Assembly (NCBI RefSeq): GCF_947623445.1
Contig: NC_135246.1
Coordinates: 16,165,856-16,229,855 of the forward strand
Source: Clavelina lepadiformis
Taxonomy: Eukaryota > Chordata > Ascidiacea > Aplousobranchia > Clavelinidae
Length of the DNA stretch: 64,000 nucleotides
Reading direction: 5' to 3'
Under the pieces are notes generated by a model. The model was not told the DNA's origin. It saw only the letters and a list, made by a program, of their open reading frames with translations, and ran no database searches. Of the stretch, positions 26,601-38,141 are shown piece after piece (the first letter of the stretch is position 1; every line of letters begins with the position of its first letter). Position numbers and translations under genes: made by a program.

Positions 26601-28762
26601 GGTCTTTCTGAAAATAACGAATTTTTGATTAATAGTAACAGATTTTAAGGTTTTGGTGTTGTATAAATGTTAACCAAAGATGGCAACTTTTTTAAACAAA
26701 TCAATCTTTTCACTATATTCAACTATGAATGCTAACTTCCTTAGCGATCTGAGTGAACATTCAAAAGCTGGTAATTATCGTAGAACTATTCACTATTACA
26801 CGTGGAAATCCTGGACACGCTGCATGTCCCATTAAAACTTTATGAACAGATTATTACGCCCTTTTAGACCGGTTTGGATTAAGGTCGATTTGCCAGTGTT
26901 GAATGTGCCTTTTAGTCACCCTTGCTTCATGAATCCGCTCGTGATCTCTTGTGACGTAATATTGTTCTTTGGTTGTTAGTACTGTTACTGTATAGTCCGG
27001 GAGCGCAGATAGGCTACCGTGTACCCAGCCCCACGACAAAATGCTGTTAGATTTTTTATCCTTTAGAATGTTCCAAACATATTTATGGCCGGTAACATTG
27101 AAACAACTCGTTCCTTTGGTAATTTTTTTTTTAAATATTTTTTTTTTCATTTTTGATGAGCCATTGTTAAATTTGTTACGATGGAAATCACATATACCTA
27201 AATATGTGCAATCTATTGTTCAGTCACCCAACGCGCCTGGTGCAGGCCTGAGTATGCCAACATTTTGTCTGACTTAGTTTTAGTTTGAACCTGTGCTCCA
27301 TGTCATTGCACATTAATCCTTTTTTAAAAGTTTTCTTTCTATTATTTGCTTTTGGTGTTCAAGCCTGTTTTGATTTATTCCAGACGGGAAAACTTCTTTT
27401 CTGTTATTATCCGATCAATTTCCATTCACTGTGATGTGCTCTGCTGTGTGCTGAAATTTAAAAGCTCTTGTCTTGCCAAGGCTTATAACCGGTAACTTTT
27501 TCATTTTCAAATCCACGCTGATTGTGTTTATCTTAAACTGTAAAGGCCAACGAGGACGCTTATAAGAAGGCATTCTCCGAATATCAAAGTTCTCAGGAAG
27601 CGTCAGAGCAACGTTACAAAGCCCTGAAAGCAACGATGGAGGCAAACGAGAAAAAGTGAGATATGCGGAGGATAATTATTTATCAGCCATTATCTCCGAT
27701 CAAAATCTGGTGAAATTTTAACATAATCCCGGTTATATAAAAGTAAAGTTACAGATTTACGCTTTTAACGTACGGACGACATCTAACCTCATGTCTTTAT
27801 ACGCAGACTCCAAGATGAATGTCAAAAGCGAGAACAAGAGCACAAGTCTCAGCTCACAGCATTGACGGTAAACGCTTTAATTTGATTAATTATCTTCTGG
27901 TTTGTCGAGCAATAGCGTAGGACGCCTTACCTTTTACTGCATTGACTGAGTGAGACCGCCCGTTGGTCTCAAGCAGCGTTCTTAGCCTAACTTTTTTTGC
28001 GATCCAAGAAATATTAGCCACTCAATGTTCGACTCGGTGGTTCCCAGCCTTTTTCTTGTCAAGAATCTTTTGAGATATTTTTAAAGTTTGTGGATCCCCA
28101 CTTAAAAGATATCAAAGCTCATTTAATTTGTAATTTTTGCGGGTATTTGTAACACGCAATCGTTCCAATACTGCAGCAAATTTCTTGCCAAATCATAATA
28201 AGTTTATTTAGAGTTTTTAGACGCTACTTATGCGGCACAAAATCACGTTTGCGTGTCACACGAATGTTGCATTCGGCCACGCAACACTTCATACTGTTGC
28301 TTAGTGATGTGACGTCATAAGGACCTTTACCGATATTCAACAATAAGTTCAGTACCTGTAATTCAAAAACCCTGTCTAGCTTGGTACCGGTCACTATAGC
28401 TGAACAAAATATCAAATCAAAGAATAAATGAAATGAAGTGAAGTTAAGCAACTTCCTTTAGTATAACATGGCCCAATGACACCTTAGCTGTTACCACGTA
28501 TCCCAGATTAGGAACCATTCATTTTACTACAACTACACCTGTTGCTATTATGAGCAGAGCATGCTCGCGTGAAATTTTGGGCCCAGTCCACAGTACACCG
28601 TGCTAAGTTGACCAAATAAAATTTCTTGTGTTTCAGGCGAGATGCAAGTTCCTGGACAACCAGATTAAATCCGTGCATTCCCAACTTGAACAGAAGACCG
28701 CGGAAAACAACGAACTTACAAAGATATGCGATGAACTTATCGAACAACAGACCAAACCGTAA
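20651..28762 (+). CDS. TACC: Transforming acidic coiled-coil (TACC) protein, 16 exons
   Basis: Centrosomal and microtubule plus-end adaptor that, with ch-TOG/XMAP215, stabilises spindle microtubules. Exons: 20651-20767, 21809-21940, 22200-22288, 22476-22534, 22718-22802, 22877-22994, 23124-23270, 23722-23800, 23965-24014, 24312-24534, 25497-25639, 25880-26026, 26114-26224, 27546-27655, 27807-27867, 28637-28762. They total 1797 nt with all phases closing, giving about 598 residues. The acidic N-terminal half contains DIDLENYNPFQSKK and the TACC signature SLYMKFDPLV (about residues 300-309). From about residue 367 to the end a continuous coiled coil forms the TACC domain (for example EYEKTLEELM, ENEKIQGHLERVEKAYLELL, LDNQIKSVHSQLEQK). 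This is a single invertebrate-type TACC, so I do not assign TACC1, 2 or 3. The start ATG opens MDFDNFLEMSP; a 5' non-coding exon is possible. Confidence 0.92.
21386..21680. repeat. Direct-repeat pair in TACC intron 1
   Basis: A motif of about 26 bp, roughly TTAG-TATTGACT followed by CAAGTCAT, occurs at 21386-21411 and again at 21655-21680. The surroundings are rich in GACTCAAGT-type words on both strands. This looks like a fragment of a degenerate MITE or simple repeat; boundaries are not clear. Confidence 0.35.
28035..28520. mobile_element. Probable degenerate hAT-like non-autonomous element in TACC intron 15
   Basis: The left end CGGTGGTTCCCAGCC resembles the common hAT terminus CAGTGGTTCCCAACC. 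The right end ATTAGGAACCATTC is an imperfect inverse of it. Flanks GTTCGACT (28027-28034) and ATTTTACT (28521-28528) match at 5 of 8 positions. No transposase is present. The match is weak and could be chance at the right end. Confidence 0.35.
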
Positions 28763-29562
28763 TTGTATAATCTCGCTCTGCATAGGGATATGAAGTCCTT
28801 TTCTTGCATTATTTTTGTGCTTTTCACTGCCACTTGCTTTTACTGCTGCTTGAACCAAGTTGTGAAGTTTCAGATAACTGCTTTTATTCAATTTCACAAT
28901 CATTTCATGTGCATTGACTTTCTGCATCTTGTTCTCAGGTCAAATGTGTCTTTGGTGAGTTGGTTAAGCTAATATGGAATCAAAAGTTGCAATTGCGAAA
29001 CTGTAATACATACATTTTATCCGGCAGTTTATAAAGACGTTTTTCGTTTATTACCCTATATAAACTTATTTCGTCCTGAAAATCGCTTAAAGTGAGGGGC
29101 AAGTCCGAAAAGAATTTGGCCAGAAGTCAAAGAATAATAATAAGTATAGCAGAGAAATGATTTTTGCAATATGTGGTAGCTACGCAGTAAGTGCCACAAA
29201 TAAGCGACAAAAACACAAGCTTGTATGACTTAAGTAATTTTGACAGAGGTGGCAACCACTAGTACGTCGTCGTATAAAAACAATGTGTATGACTCGGGTA
29301 TTTGGATGAAGTATGAAAGAAAAGAATGGTTCGTATAGGCAACAAGTAACAGGTATCATTGCGTACTTTCACGTGTAACAGCAATATTTTCGTTATTAAG
29401 TCAGGTTACTGGTGAATGTAGATGCTCACTAAGCTGTCTTGGTGCTACTGCGTCTGCCTAATTCGGTATTGGTAATTGCCGAAAAAACACGAATACTTTC
29501 CCAGTAAGCAGTAGCCTGCTTGTACAGTCGGGTATAATATTCCTTTGCTGAAAATAAACATT
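28763..29562. other. TACC 3' flank, no further gene
   Basis: About 800 bp of AT-rich sequence between the TACC stop codon and the hAT-like insertion. Open frames on both strands are short and have no domain character. It probably contains the TACC 3' UTR. Confidence 0.5.
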
Positions 29563-29892
29563 ATCTAGTACAGTGCTTCTCAAACCGGGCCACTTGGTTC
29601 ACTAAAGGAGGAATTTTTAGTTCCGGGGAGGAAATATGCTCCAGGGAGGAAAAACTGAAGATGAAAAAAACCTTAATTTTTTAACTCACACGCTTTTCTC
29701 CTCGATTTTCTTTATTAACTTCTAAACATGAGGCTCACGGTTCTCACTAACAATGAACAACGATTTGTTTGTAAATTTGTTTGGTTATTTTGTAAGAGCG
29801 TTTTTTGCAATTTTTAATTTTATTCCTGAGATAAATGCTCAAAAGACATCATCCAGGGACAATATTCAGGTAGTGTAAAATTTTGGCAATTA

Positions 29893-30721
29893 CAGTCGAC
29901 TCCGCTTAATTCGGTCACTTTGGTTCCGCTCACTTTTGGCCGAATTAATCGGAGAAACGGCTTTGTCCGAATTAAGCGGAAAATCGATTGTTCATTTCAT
30001 GGTCATGCGTAAAGGCAGACAACGCATTTAAAATACTGTACTGTTGCGTAATAAATGAATTGCACCTGCGCTATACTGCAGTAATTGGCACTTATCGCAT
30101 AAAACGCACAAGAGTACGAGTAAATGAGTACGCATAAAACGCACATTCTGAGCCGCTTCCTCTCTGTCTTTAAACCTCGTCCACGAAGCATAGTCTCTTC
30201 ACGTTGTTCACGCAGATTTGCATCATTTTTCTGCCAATCTTGCAAAGTACGTTTTGATATCCCCACCAACGCAACTAACTGCCGAACTGTCAAGGAAGCG
30301 TCGTCATTTTTTTCTTCGTTTACTTTAGTGAGCAATTTCACTTTTTCTTCTAAACTTTTCTGTACCATTCTGTTCTACAAGATGGTCGCAATGGTACCGA
30401 AGTAAAAGCGACTATGAAGCTGGCACGGCGTTATATGAATTCATTGTCGATTGTTACCGCATTAATCGTCATTGTTTCACCATAATCACTCATAATGTAA
30501 CTGCATCTTGTGTTAAAACCAACCAAGTATTGTTTATTGTTTCATAACCTAACGATGTAACGATAGGAATTGCGAACCTGTGTCCGAATTAAGTGGAGAA
30601 TTGTCCGAATTAACGGGAGTTTTTTACGTTCAATTTTTACTTTTGTTCCGTTCACGAGCATTTTGGCCGAATAAAGCGGTTGTCCGGGTTATCCGGTGTC
30701 CGAATTAAGCGGATTCGACTG
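29893..30721. mobile_element. pogo/Tigger-like Tc1-mariner element nested in the hAT-like element
   Basis: Terminal inverted repeats of 22 bp begin CAGTCGACTCCGCTTAATTC on the left and match the right end with one mismatch. They are flanked by TA (29891-29892 and 30722-30723), the Tc1/mariner/pogo target. Several subterminal copies of CCGAATTAA occur on both sides. The interior carries a truncated minus-strand reading frame with a helix-turn-helix (separate entry) but no DDE catalytic domain, so the copy is non-autonomous. Its position shows it arrived after the surrounding hAT element. Confidence 0.87.
30003..30368 (-). pseudogene. Truncated pogo-type transposase N-terminus (helix-turn-helix)
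   Basis: The frame starts MVQKSLEEKVKLLTKV and contains SLTVRQLVALVGISKRTLQDW, which has the layout of the Psq/CENP-B-type helix-turn-helix that opens Tigger/pogo transposases. After about 75 residues it loses similarity and runs into non-coding sequence, with no CENP-B second domain and no DDE domain. It lies between the TA-flanked inverted repeats, which supports the assignment. It is probably not functional as a transposase. Confidence 0.6.
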
Positions 30722-30814
30722 TATTTTTTGTGATTTTTTTGGGGGGAGGAATTGACGGTGTTTGGGTTGTTAAGGGAGGAATCGGAAAAAACTTTGAGAA
30801 CCACTGATCTAGTA

Positions 30815-32520
30815 CTAATCACTTACCTATGAAAACGTGTTTTATCCAAAACGCTTTGCTAGCCCAGGCGATATTTCGCGCTTACCATAAAAGTGGCGTC
30901 AGGCTGAACTACAGTCCATGATTTAATTGCAAAAGCTTTAGACTTGGTTTTGTAAGCATATCTTGATGCGTGGCATTTCCCTACCATAAAACACTTCAAA
31001 CTTACAGGATTTTGTGACCTTGTTTTGCAACATATGAACACCAACTGGCGTTTTCATAAGACATTCTATATAATGAAAGATTATCTAAGATTTAACAACT
31101 AATGAGAAATTTTAAAACAAAGAATGGACTTTAGGACTTGTTTACTTGAACCTCATTGGCTAACAGCAAGATGCCGCAATCTAATCACACTTTTTATTAC
31201 ACGATTTCATGAGCGTAAGTTATAACTGTTGTATTCAGCAAAACCTTTATTTCTTCTGCTCGCTCACCCGTATATAAACACCTTGCACATACCTCAGCTT
31301 CGGAGACGAGGCCGGGTGTTTACAATAGATTCCGTAGGATGTTTTGAACATATGTAGAGCTAATATGTGAGTGTCTATTGGTCGGTCATGGTAGTTAAAT
31401 GTTTACCAAGGGTTCATTTCCAAATCAATAACTTAGAGCTTATAAGAGAAATCTTAAATCTATCTTATCTTTCACATGTTATCTCCTTATCTGAAATGGT
31501 AAATCTTATAATAATAATAAATAAATCTTTTATGCGATTATATACGGAAAATTTAATTTAATACAGTAGGCCTACCTTTAACTGATAAATTTGGAGTTTT
31601 TCAGAAATGGACATTGACTCACTCCCCTTTCTGAAAGCTACAACGGATTCAGATTAGATTAGATGAGAAACAAATAAACAAATATATTACCATGAATTAA
31701 GTTTACTAGAACAACAATTTTTATATTTTGAGTCCCAGCATAATTATGTGTGTATAATACCGAGTAAACACAACGAAATAGAACTGCAGATGATTGTAAT
31801 GTGTCGTCTAACATAAATCACTTGAAACGCCTCAAGCCCTGTTAAGACCTACCATCTAACAACAAGTTGTATTATTGCTATCTTGTATATTTTAAGCCCG
31901 TAGGCTTTGTTCACTAATTATTTATGAGCATATTCTTTACTATGCTGCGACTTTAATAGTTAGAATCGTAACTTTCGCTGCGCAACTTCCGTAGTCACTG
32001 CAAAAAATAAATGATACGATACTAAAACGGTTTTCTCAACCAATTCTCTATTAGGGATTTTCCCTACCAAGAACTGTCAGCAGCTGCATGTTGTTAAATA
32101 AACAAACTGACAAGATCTACTTATCTTAATCTGAAGTGGGTCACGTTGCGCCTGTGTTTGTTAACGAAATGAGTCACAGATGATTAGGTTAGAAGAACGG
32201 ATCTATTAAGAATTAATTCTAGTTAGTCGGCGTTTCATTTAAGTTAGATATACTTGTTGTTTAGGCTTTAGAATACCGTGTTAAAGCTTTCGGGTTTTAA
32301 GAAACACGTGAAAACGATTACGAATGCATGACGTCCGGTGAAATAATGACATTCCGTGACAGTGTAAAGAATTATTACCAGAAAAACAACATCCTATGTA
32401 GGTCGGCAAGTGACATTAGTCTGTTTTTACTAGCGGAGCTCATACACTCAATCGCTTTTTGATTGTATATTAAGAGGAGTAATAGGCTAGCATAGATTTT
32501 CAGTGTTCATCTCTATAGAA
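30815..32520. other. Intergenic region upstream of kynureninase
   Basis: About 1.7 kb of AT-rich sequence between the transposon block and the kynureninase start. No exon chain, RNA gene or further element with clear termini was found. It should include the kynureninase promoter. Confidence 0.5.
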
Positions 32521-35500
32521 ATGGATCAGCAAAACTCAAACACCGAGTGGAAGTACGGAAAACGCACGCCAGGAGAAGTGTTATTAGATGTAGCAAAAAG
32601 CCAAGGATTGGAAATTACAGATGAAAACTTTGCAAAGTTTTTGGATCGAAATGATGAACTTGCTAACCTGAGAAAGGATTTTTTTTATCCGAAATTAGCT
32701 GATTCTGGAGGTAAAATAAGTTTATTGTTAAACATTATGGATATAAGTTTGTTGAAGTAATTTCAGGTTAAAATTTTTGTAGGACGGCTCACAACTAGTG
32801 ATGTAGTTTTTTATAAAAAATTGCTAATATTGTAAGTGATGCAGCTGGAAATCCTGGAATTAGCTAGTTTATAGATGGCTCATATTGTTACCAGCATTGT
32901 GTGTACAAAATAGTTGGCCACAGGAAAAAAATAACATTTGAAACCATTTTAATGAATCCTTAATAAATCCAGCCACCTATGATATTTACCTTGGAATAGT
33001 TTCTTTTCATGCAGAAAATAAAGTAACTTTCTACTTGAGATGTTAATTTTCATTCCTCATTAGCAAAAGATTTTTCGAAGTTTAAAATTATTTGTTCTTT
33101 ATGAACAAATAAATTAATCTCATGTTTTCGCCAATATAACTTTTTATATTGAAAACATACAATAACATTAGGTCTACCCAAAGGTGGGCGGTCGGTACTT
33201 TGAAAGTACCGACGGTACAAGTACTTGGCAAAAAAGTACTGACGGTTTCGGTATTTGGTACTATTTTTAAAAAGTAGCTTGGTACTTTGTCAGTACTCGG
33301 TACCGATACTTTTTGTGTAAAAGATGCTGTTGCAAATGCCATGTTCGCCGCTATTATGCCTCCGGTAAAGGTTACTCCAGGTCAAAAAACATGTGACGTT
33401 AATTGCTTGCAATTTTACTTGCTTTTTATTTTGACATTACTAGATTAAAAAAGATCAACAGATGTTAAAATTAGTACTAAGGATTAATAAACATGTATTT
33501 TTGAAAACATACTTGTTAAAATTTTGAAACTATTACATAAAAAGTACCAAGTACCGGGACCGACTGAAAGTTCTTAAAAAAAGTAAGTCGGTACAGAGAT
33601 CCGGTTCTTTTTTTCAAAAGTAACGACGGTACCAGTATCGGTACTGAAAAAATACCGCGGTACAATAATTCGGTATTATAGTACCGTGGTACTGCCCACC
33701 TATGGGCCTGCCCAACAAAAACAGAAAAAATTAAGCCTAAAATGCATCTTTTTTGTCACTGAACTGAGAAAATGTTATTTGTTTGCAGGCAATATGCTTT
33801 GTACTTTGTAGAACTTACTTCAAGATTATAACTGGTTCGCATACTTTGTAATCTTGTCTTGACCACTGGTTGTGCACCATCTGTTAAGATAGTGTTCTTT
33901 GAAGCTTTATTTGTTTTAATTATTATCTAAGATACTGTATGTAGTACCTTGATATAGCCCACAATGGGACATGATACATAATTATTTCAAATATTATTTT
34001 CTATTTATGAAAACTCATTTACACAGTTGAAATGCATGATAATGAAGATTACGATGAAAGCATTTATTTTTGTGGAATGTCACTTGGTCTTCAAACAAAG
34101 CATACGTCAAAATTGATCTCAAAAGTAAATTTGAAAACACAGTGCTAAACAGTTATAAAAATAGAATTTTTACAAATGTTTGATAAATTATTGGCAGTGA
34201 TAAACATGTTTAATCTGACATTCTAAGGTTTTGCAAAACTGGGAAGTTAATACAATAAATTGCCATTCTTCTGGTTACCTGCCTGCAGCTTTATGCGATG
34301 ACTATGTTCATGAGTCAATGTCAAAAATTGTTGGAGCATATGAAGACGAGGTAATCACATTAATTTCTAAATTAGTTCGCTCTAGAACAATCACCTGTGT
34401 CCGTTTCTAGTAAAGCAACAGCAATATTAATTCTGTTTAACCATTTTTACTTTCTTGATATTTGTAGGTGGTAAATATGAATGGGTTGACTGTCAACTTG
34501 AACTTTCTGCTTGTCTCATTTTATCAGCCTACTCCTACTCGACATAAAATTTTACTTGAAGGCAAGGCTTTCCCATCAGATCATTATGCCATTGAATCAC
34601 AAATTAAACAGAGAGGTTATGATCCAACGAAGAGTATGCGTTTACTTAAACTCAGAGAGGTAAGATTACTTCTACAAAGATAACATTTTCACCTCATTGG
34701 TTTGAGAAAAAATGTGGAATTGGAACTACTTTTAAAAAAACAACTAACCAACTATTTTTTTTTCAACTTGCAGGGTGAAAATACTTGGAGAGATGAGGAT
34801 ATTCTGAAAGTTATTGAAGAAGAAGGTGATGAAATTGCACTGATCATGTTGTCTGGATTGAATTATTATAATGGGCAGGTCTTCGACATGGAAGCAATCA
34901 CAAGAGCAGGGCATGCGAAAGGATGTATGGTGAGTAGAAATGTATTTTACTGTCATTAGTACTGTTGCAGATGTCTATTTTTGAAGTTTGAAATTTCCGT
35001 CTGATCTTTTCAACTTTTTGAATTATTGCACTTTTGTAAGAAAAACTTCCATCATTTTACATAGTTAATCATAACCATCCCTTTCATACAAATGTGACAT
35101 AGTCAGTGATCCTGGCGATTTTGTTAAGGTCGGCTTTGACCTTGCCCACGCTGTTGGTAACATCGAACTGCATTTGCACAACTGGGACGTCGATTTTGCT
35201 TGTTGGTGTACTTACAAATATCTTAATTCTGGCCCTGGAGGAATAGCAGGTGCTTTCATGCATCGGCGACATAAAAACAACGATTTTCCCAAGTTTCTTG
35301 GTACAAAATTGGTTTGGTTGTTTTGCCTAAAAACTTGTGTTCTGTCAGTACTCACAACATTTCACTGACGAGTTTATCTTGTTGGAAGGTTGGTGGGGGC
35401 ACAGTGCGGAAGACAGATTCGAAATGACAAATGTAATGAATCTTACTCCTGGAATCCAGGGATATAGAGTTAGTAATCCTCCACCTCTTCTTGTTGCTTC

Positions 35501-36310
35501 CCTTCGTGCCAGTCTTGACATCTTTGACAAAACAAGCATGAGACAACTGAGAGAAAAGAGCTTTCTTCTTACAGGGTAAGCAAGCTGCAATGATAATCTC
35601 AACATCCTTACCTCTTCCACTATAAATGTTCGAACACCAGCCTCGGACTGTGGATTTGTTTGAAATTTTTGCAGTTATTTGGAGTATCTTTTGCAACTTT
35701 ACTTTTCAAAAGACAAGTCTGATCCCTACATTGATATAATAACCCCATCCGACTTTTCACGACGAGGATGTCAGCTTTCTCTTGTGTACAGTTGCTCTAT
35801 TACTGAGGTAAAGAAATTTAGGTTATATAGAAAGGGTTTGTGATTACTTGTATGTGGTTTTCCTGCGGTTATACTCATGTAAATTTTTATCCATATGCAA
35901 TTTTAAAACAGTTTATTTGAACAAGAAATAAATTTATAAAATAATATTTACAGCCTACAGGGAATGTCATTAGCTCAATGCTTGACTTTTTAAGTTAATA
36001 CAAGTAATCTAAAGTACTAACTAAATGGATATAACAACTTAATGATGTACCACGTCAATTGAACTTGTTAAAAAGGTTATGCTTATTAGCGCAATTGCAT
36101 GTTGGTACTTTGCCATGGTTACCATCCTGTGCACTTATGACAGCAACTGTTTTAATGCAATAGATCCATGAGAAGCTGGAAAAGCTTGGAGTGTTATGTG
36201 ACACAAGGAAACCAAATGTTATGAGGATTGCACCTACTCCGATGTACAACAGCTTTCAAGATGTTTTTAGATTTATCCAAATCCTGAAACGCATGCTCAC
36301 ATCTCATTGA
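32521..36310 (+). CDS. KYNU: Kynureninase (nine exons)
   Basis: Pyridoxal-phosphate enzyme that hydrolyses kynurenine or 3-hydroxykynurenine to anthranilate or 3-hydroxyanthranilate plus alanine, in the tryptophan-to-NAD pathway. Exons: 32521-32710, 34027-34124, 34228-34350, 34468-34659, 34774-34929, 35129-35300, 35389-35575, 35675-35807, 36164-36310. They sum to 1398 nt, 465 residues, the same length as human KYNU, with all phases closing. Signatures include [20 protein letters not shown], the cofactor-binding [10 protein letters not shown] (about 255-264), the lysine motif [13 protein letters not shown] with Lys at about 283, and the late block [20 protein letters not shown]. The start at 32521 gives [10 protein letters not shown]; the frame continues five codons upstream without a better ATG. 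Intron 1 carries a hAT-like element (33179-33704). The gene ends about 0.6 kb from the oppositely oriented metaxin gene. Confidence 0.96.
33179..33704. mobile_element. hAT-like MITE in kynureninase intron 1
   Basis: Ends CAAAGGTGGGC (left) and GCCCACCTATG (right) are near-perfect inverted repeats. The flanks GGTCTACC (33171-33178) and GGCCTGCC (33705-33712) match at 6 of 8 positions, both differences being transitions, as expected for an aged 8-bp target duplication. The interior is full of GGTACY/RGTACC words on both strands, so the element can fold extensively. No coding capacity. Confidence 0.7.
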
Positions 36311-36928
36311 TGACTCAGCATTATGGTTTGCTGTAATTGGATGTTGATCATTGGAAATTTAATATGGTGTTTTAGTAGGTGGTCAGTCAATTTTACCCAT
36401 GGACAAATCAACACGAACCCATTTAACTCAGGGCAATTAAATCCACAGAAATTGGTTGCGTTGTTTGTGGTTTAGTCGTCCGTAATCGAATTGATATGGA
36501 ACCGTTTACTGCATCAATAGCTCAGTTTTATGATGTCATATATTCTAAAAGTACGATCATGCATGATTTTGCGCACTTTTCTTTTTGTTGTATGTGAGAA
36601 CTAGTGACTAGTTGTTGCAATATTTGTTTTAATTGTTGCATAACTCTGCGAACTACAGTATATTGATCTGTATATTTCGTCCCTTTATACTTTTTAACCA
36701 GGAATGCATTCTCATGTTCATTATGTTTAAAATTGTACTTTTTAGTCTATGCATTGTTTTAACGACCGCTGCAATTATCTGAGGAGGTATAATACAATAT
36801 AACCATGACCACGAAACAGTGTTTAATTTAAGCAAATTCTCAACAACAGTGGTTTTTACAGGGACTATTTTGCTTAGTTTATTGATGTACGTGAAACAAA
36901 ATCAATATACAAATAAACTAACAACACG
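36311..36928. other. Convergent 3' flanks of kynureninase and metaxin
   Basis: About 0.6 kb between the two stop codons. On the minus strand an AATAAA (plus coordinates 36878-36883) lies about 46 bases past the metaxin stop and is its likely polyadenylation signal. No further gene. Confidence 0.55.
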
Positions 36929-38141
36929 TCAGTCTATATCATCAATTTCGGATAAGTCGTCACTGCGAACTGTACCAAGTTTTTCAGCAAGCTTGCTATG
37001 TCTTTCCGTGAGAACTCCACTAGTAAGTGCATAACAGACCATTGCTGCCAATGCCACACCCACAGAAATCACCTGTTTACAAACAGTATGTGAAGTTATA
37101 GAAAACAAAAATGCAAGGTGACTAACTTACAATATCATTTTTATAAAACGGCTCCTTTTCAGACAAAGGAGAAGACTTGACACTTGTACTCATTTCACTG
37201 GGTAGGAAACTTTCCATTCGAAGACAGAAACTTTTCAGTTTGTCACAGGCATGTAAGTGGTTCTGAAACATATATCTTATCCAAGTCAAAGGAGAAAAGT
37301 GTTAGCATGAACCATTTAACTTAACTGGTGATTTTACAAGTCAACAGTAAAAAGTCACAACCAGTTTCACCTGCAGTACAGTTGATGACAGTGGCGCCTT
37401 TAACAATAACCCCAAGTGTCCGTACAAAATCGCATCAAACGTGGTGGGGGAATTTCCATAAAAGTAAAGGGTTGACCCCAGATGGTGTTCCAGGTCATTC
37501 ATGCATGTCCATGCTTCTTTATAGAGTATTTTTTCAATGTCTGAAAGTTTTGGAAGAAATCTGCTTCCTTTGCAAATCACTACATTCTGCTCAATTTGAT
37601 GCCGAATGCGAGATGGATACCACAGACTATATGGGAACCTTTGCAGGTAAAAATACTTTCAAAGGGATTTAACATTGATACTATATTTGAAAAAAAAACT
37701 AAAATTAATTTAAAAAATAGTGCAACAATCTTGACAAATTGAGCATAAAATCAAAAAATCTTACCCACACAACTTGCTAAAAGCTGGTCTTGTTACTTTG
37801 GTGTAATTGGCTGAATCCAACCAGAGTGTGTACAAGATTGCAGGTCTTAATTTCTGTTCAATGTATGAAATATATGCAAGCGTATTGGCAAATTGGTCTT
37901 CAGACAAGCCATAGTCAACATTATAACCTTCCCGCCGAAATATTCCAATAATTGTAAACGCCCGGGAATAAATAAAATCGCTTTGCTTTAATTCGGGTAA
38001 TGTTCCAGTGATAGTATTTCTTGGTAAGCTGGGTATGATTTCAAAAGGAACTTTTGCGAAGTAGGCATATGTCAGTGCAGACAAGCAGTCAATATCTAAA
38101 GATGGCAGACCCCAATCCCCACCCCAACATTTTAGTTCCAT
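36929..38141 (-). CDS. MTX1: Metaxin-1-like mitochondrial outer-membrane protein (four exons)
   Basis: Component of the mitochondrial outer-membrane SAM complex that helps insert beta-barrel proteins; it has a GST-like fold. Exons in transcript order: 37765-38141, 37371-37638, 37131-37262, 36929-37072; 921 nt, 306 residues, phases closing. The start MELKCWGGDWGLPSLDID matches the conserved metaxin-1 opening. Further blocks are GTLPELK, RREGYNVDYGLSEDQFANTL, ILYTLWLDSANY, FPYSLWYPSRIR and the GST-C-like FYGNSPTTFDAILYGHLGLL. A C-terminal hydrophobic segment (VISVGVALAAMVCYALTSGV, about 260-279) is a tail anchor, which metaxin-1 has and metaxin-2 lacks. Metaxin-3 is a possible alternative name because the two are close paralogues. 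Confidence 0.93.

Larger units (their letters stand above)
29571..30806. mobile_element. hAT-like non-autonomous element, interrupted by a pogo-like insertion
   Basis: Terminal inverted repeats CAGTGCTTCTCAAA (left) and TTTGAGAACCACTG (right) are flanked by a perfect 8-bp target duplication ATCTAGTA (29563-29570 and 30807-30814). Eight-bp duplications and CAGNG-type termini define the hAT superfamily; the central TA fits the nnnTAnnn preference described for Buster-type hATs. No hAT transposase is present. About 400 bp belong to this element; the rest is the later insertion at 29893-30721. Confidence 0.88.

Noticed and set aside
28508..28927. 139-codon minus-strand open frame over the last TACC exon
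   Set aside because: It is antisense to the TACC coiled-coil exon and its 3' UTR; codon periodicity belongs to the plus strand.
32503..32520. Extended kynureninase start five codons upstream
   Set aside because: The upstream codon is ATG-like only by extension (MFISIE) and the start at 32521 gives the exact family length of 465 residues.
33088..33342. 84-codon minus-strand frame in kynureninase intron 1
   Set aside because: It overlaps the GTACC-rich MITE and has repeat-derived composition.
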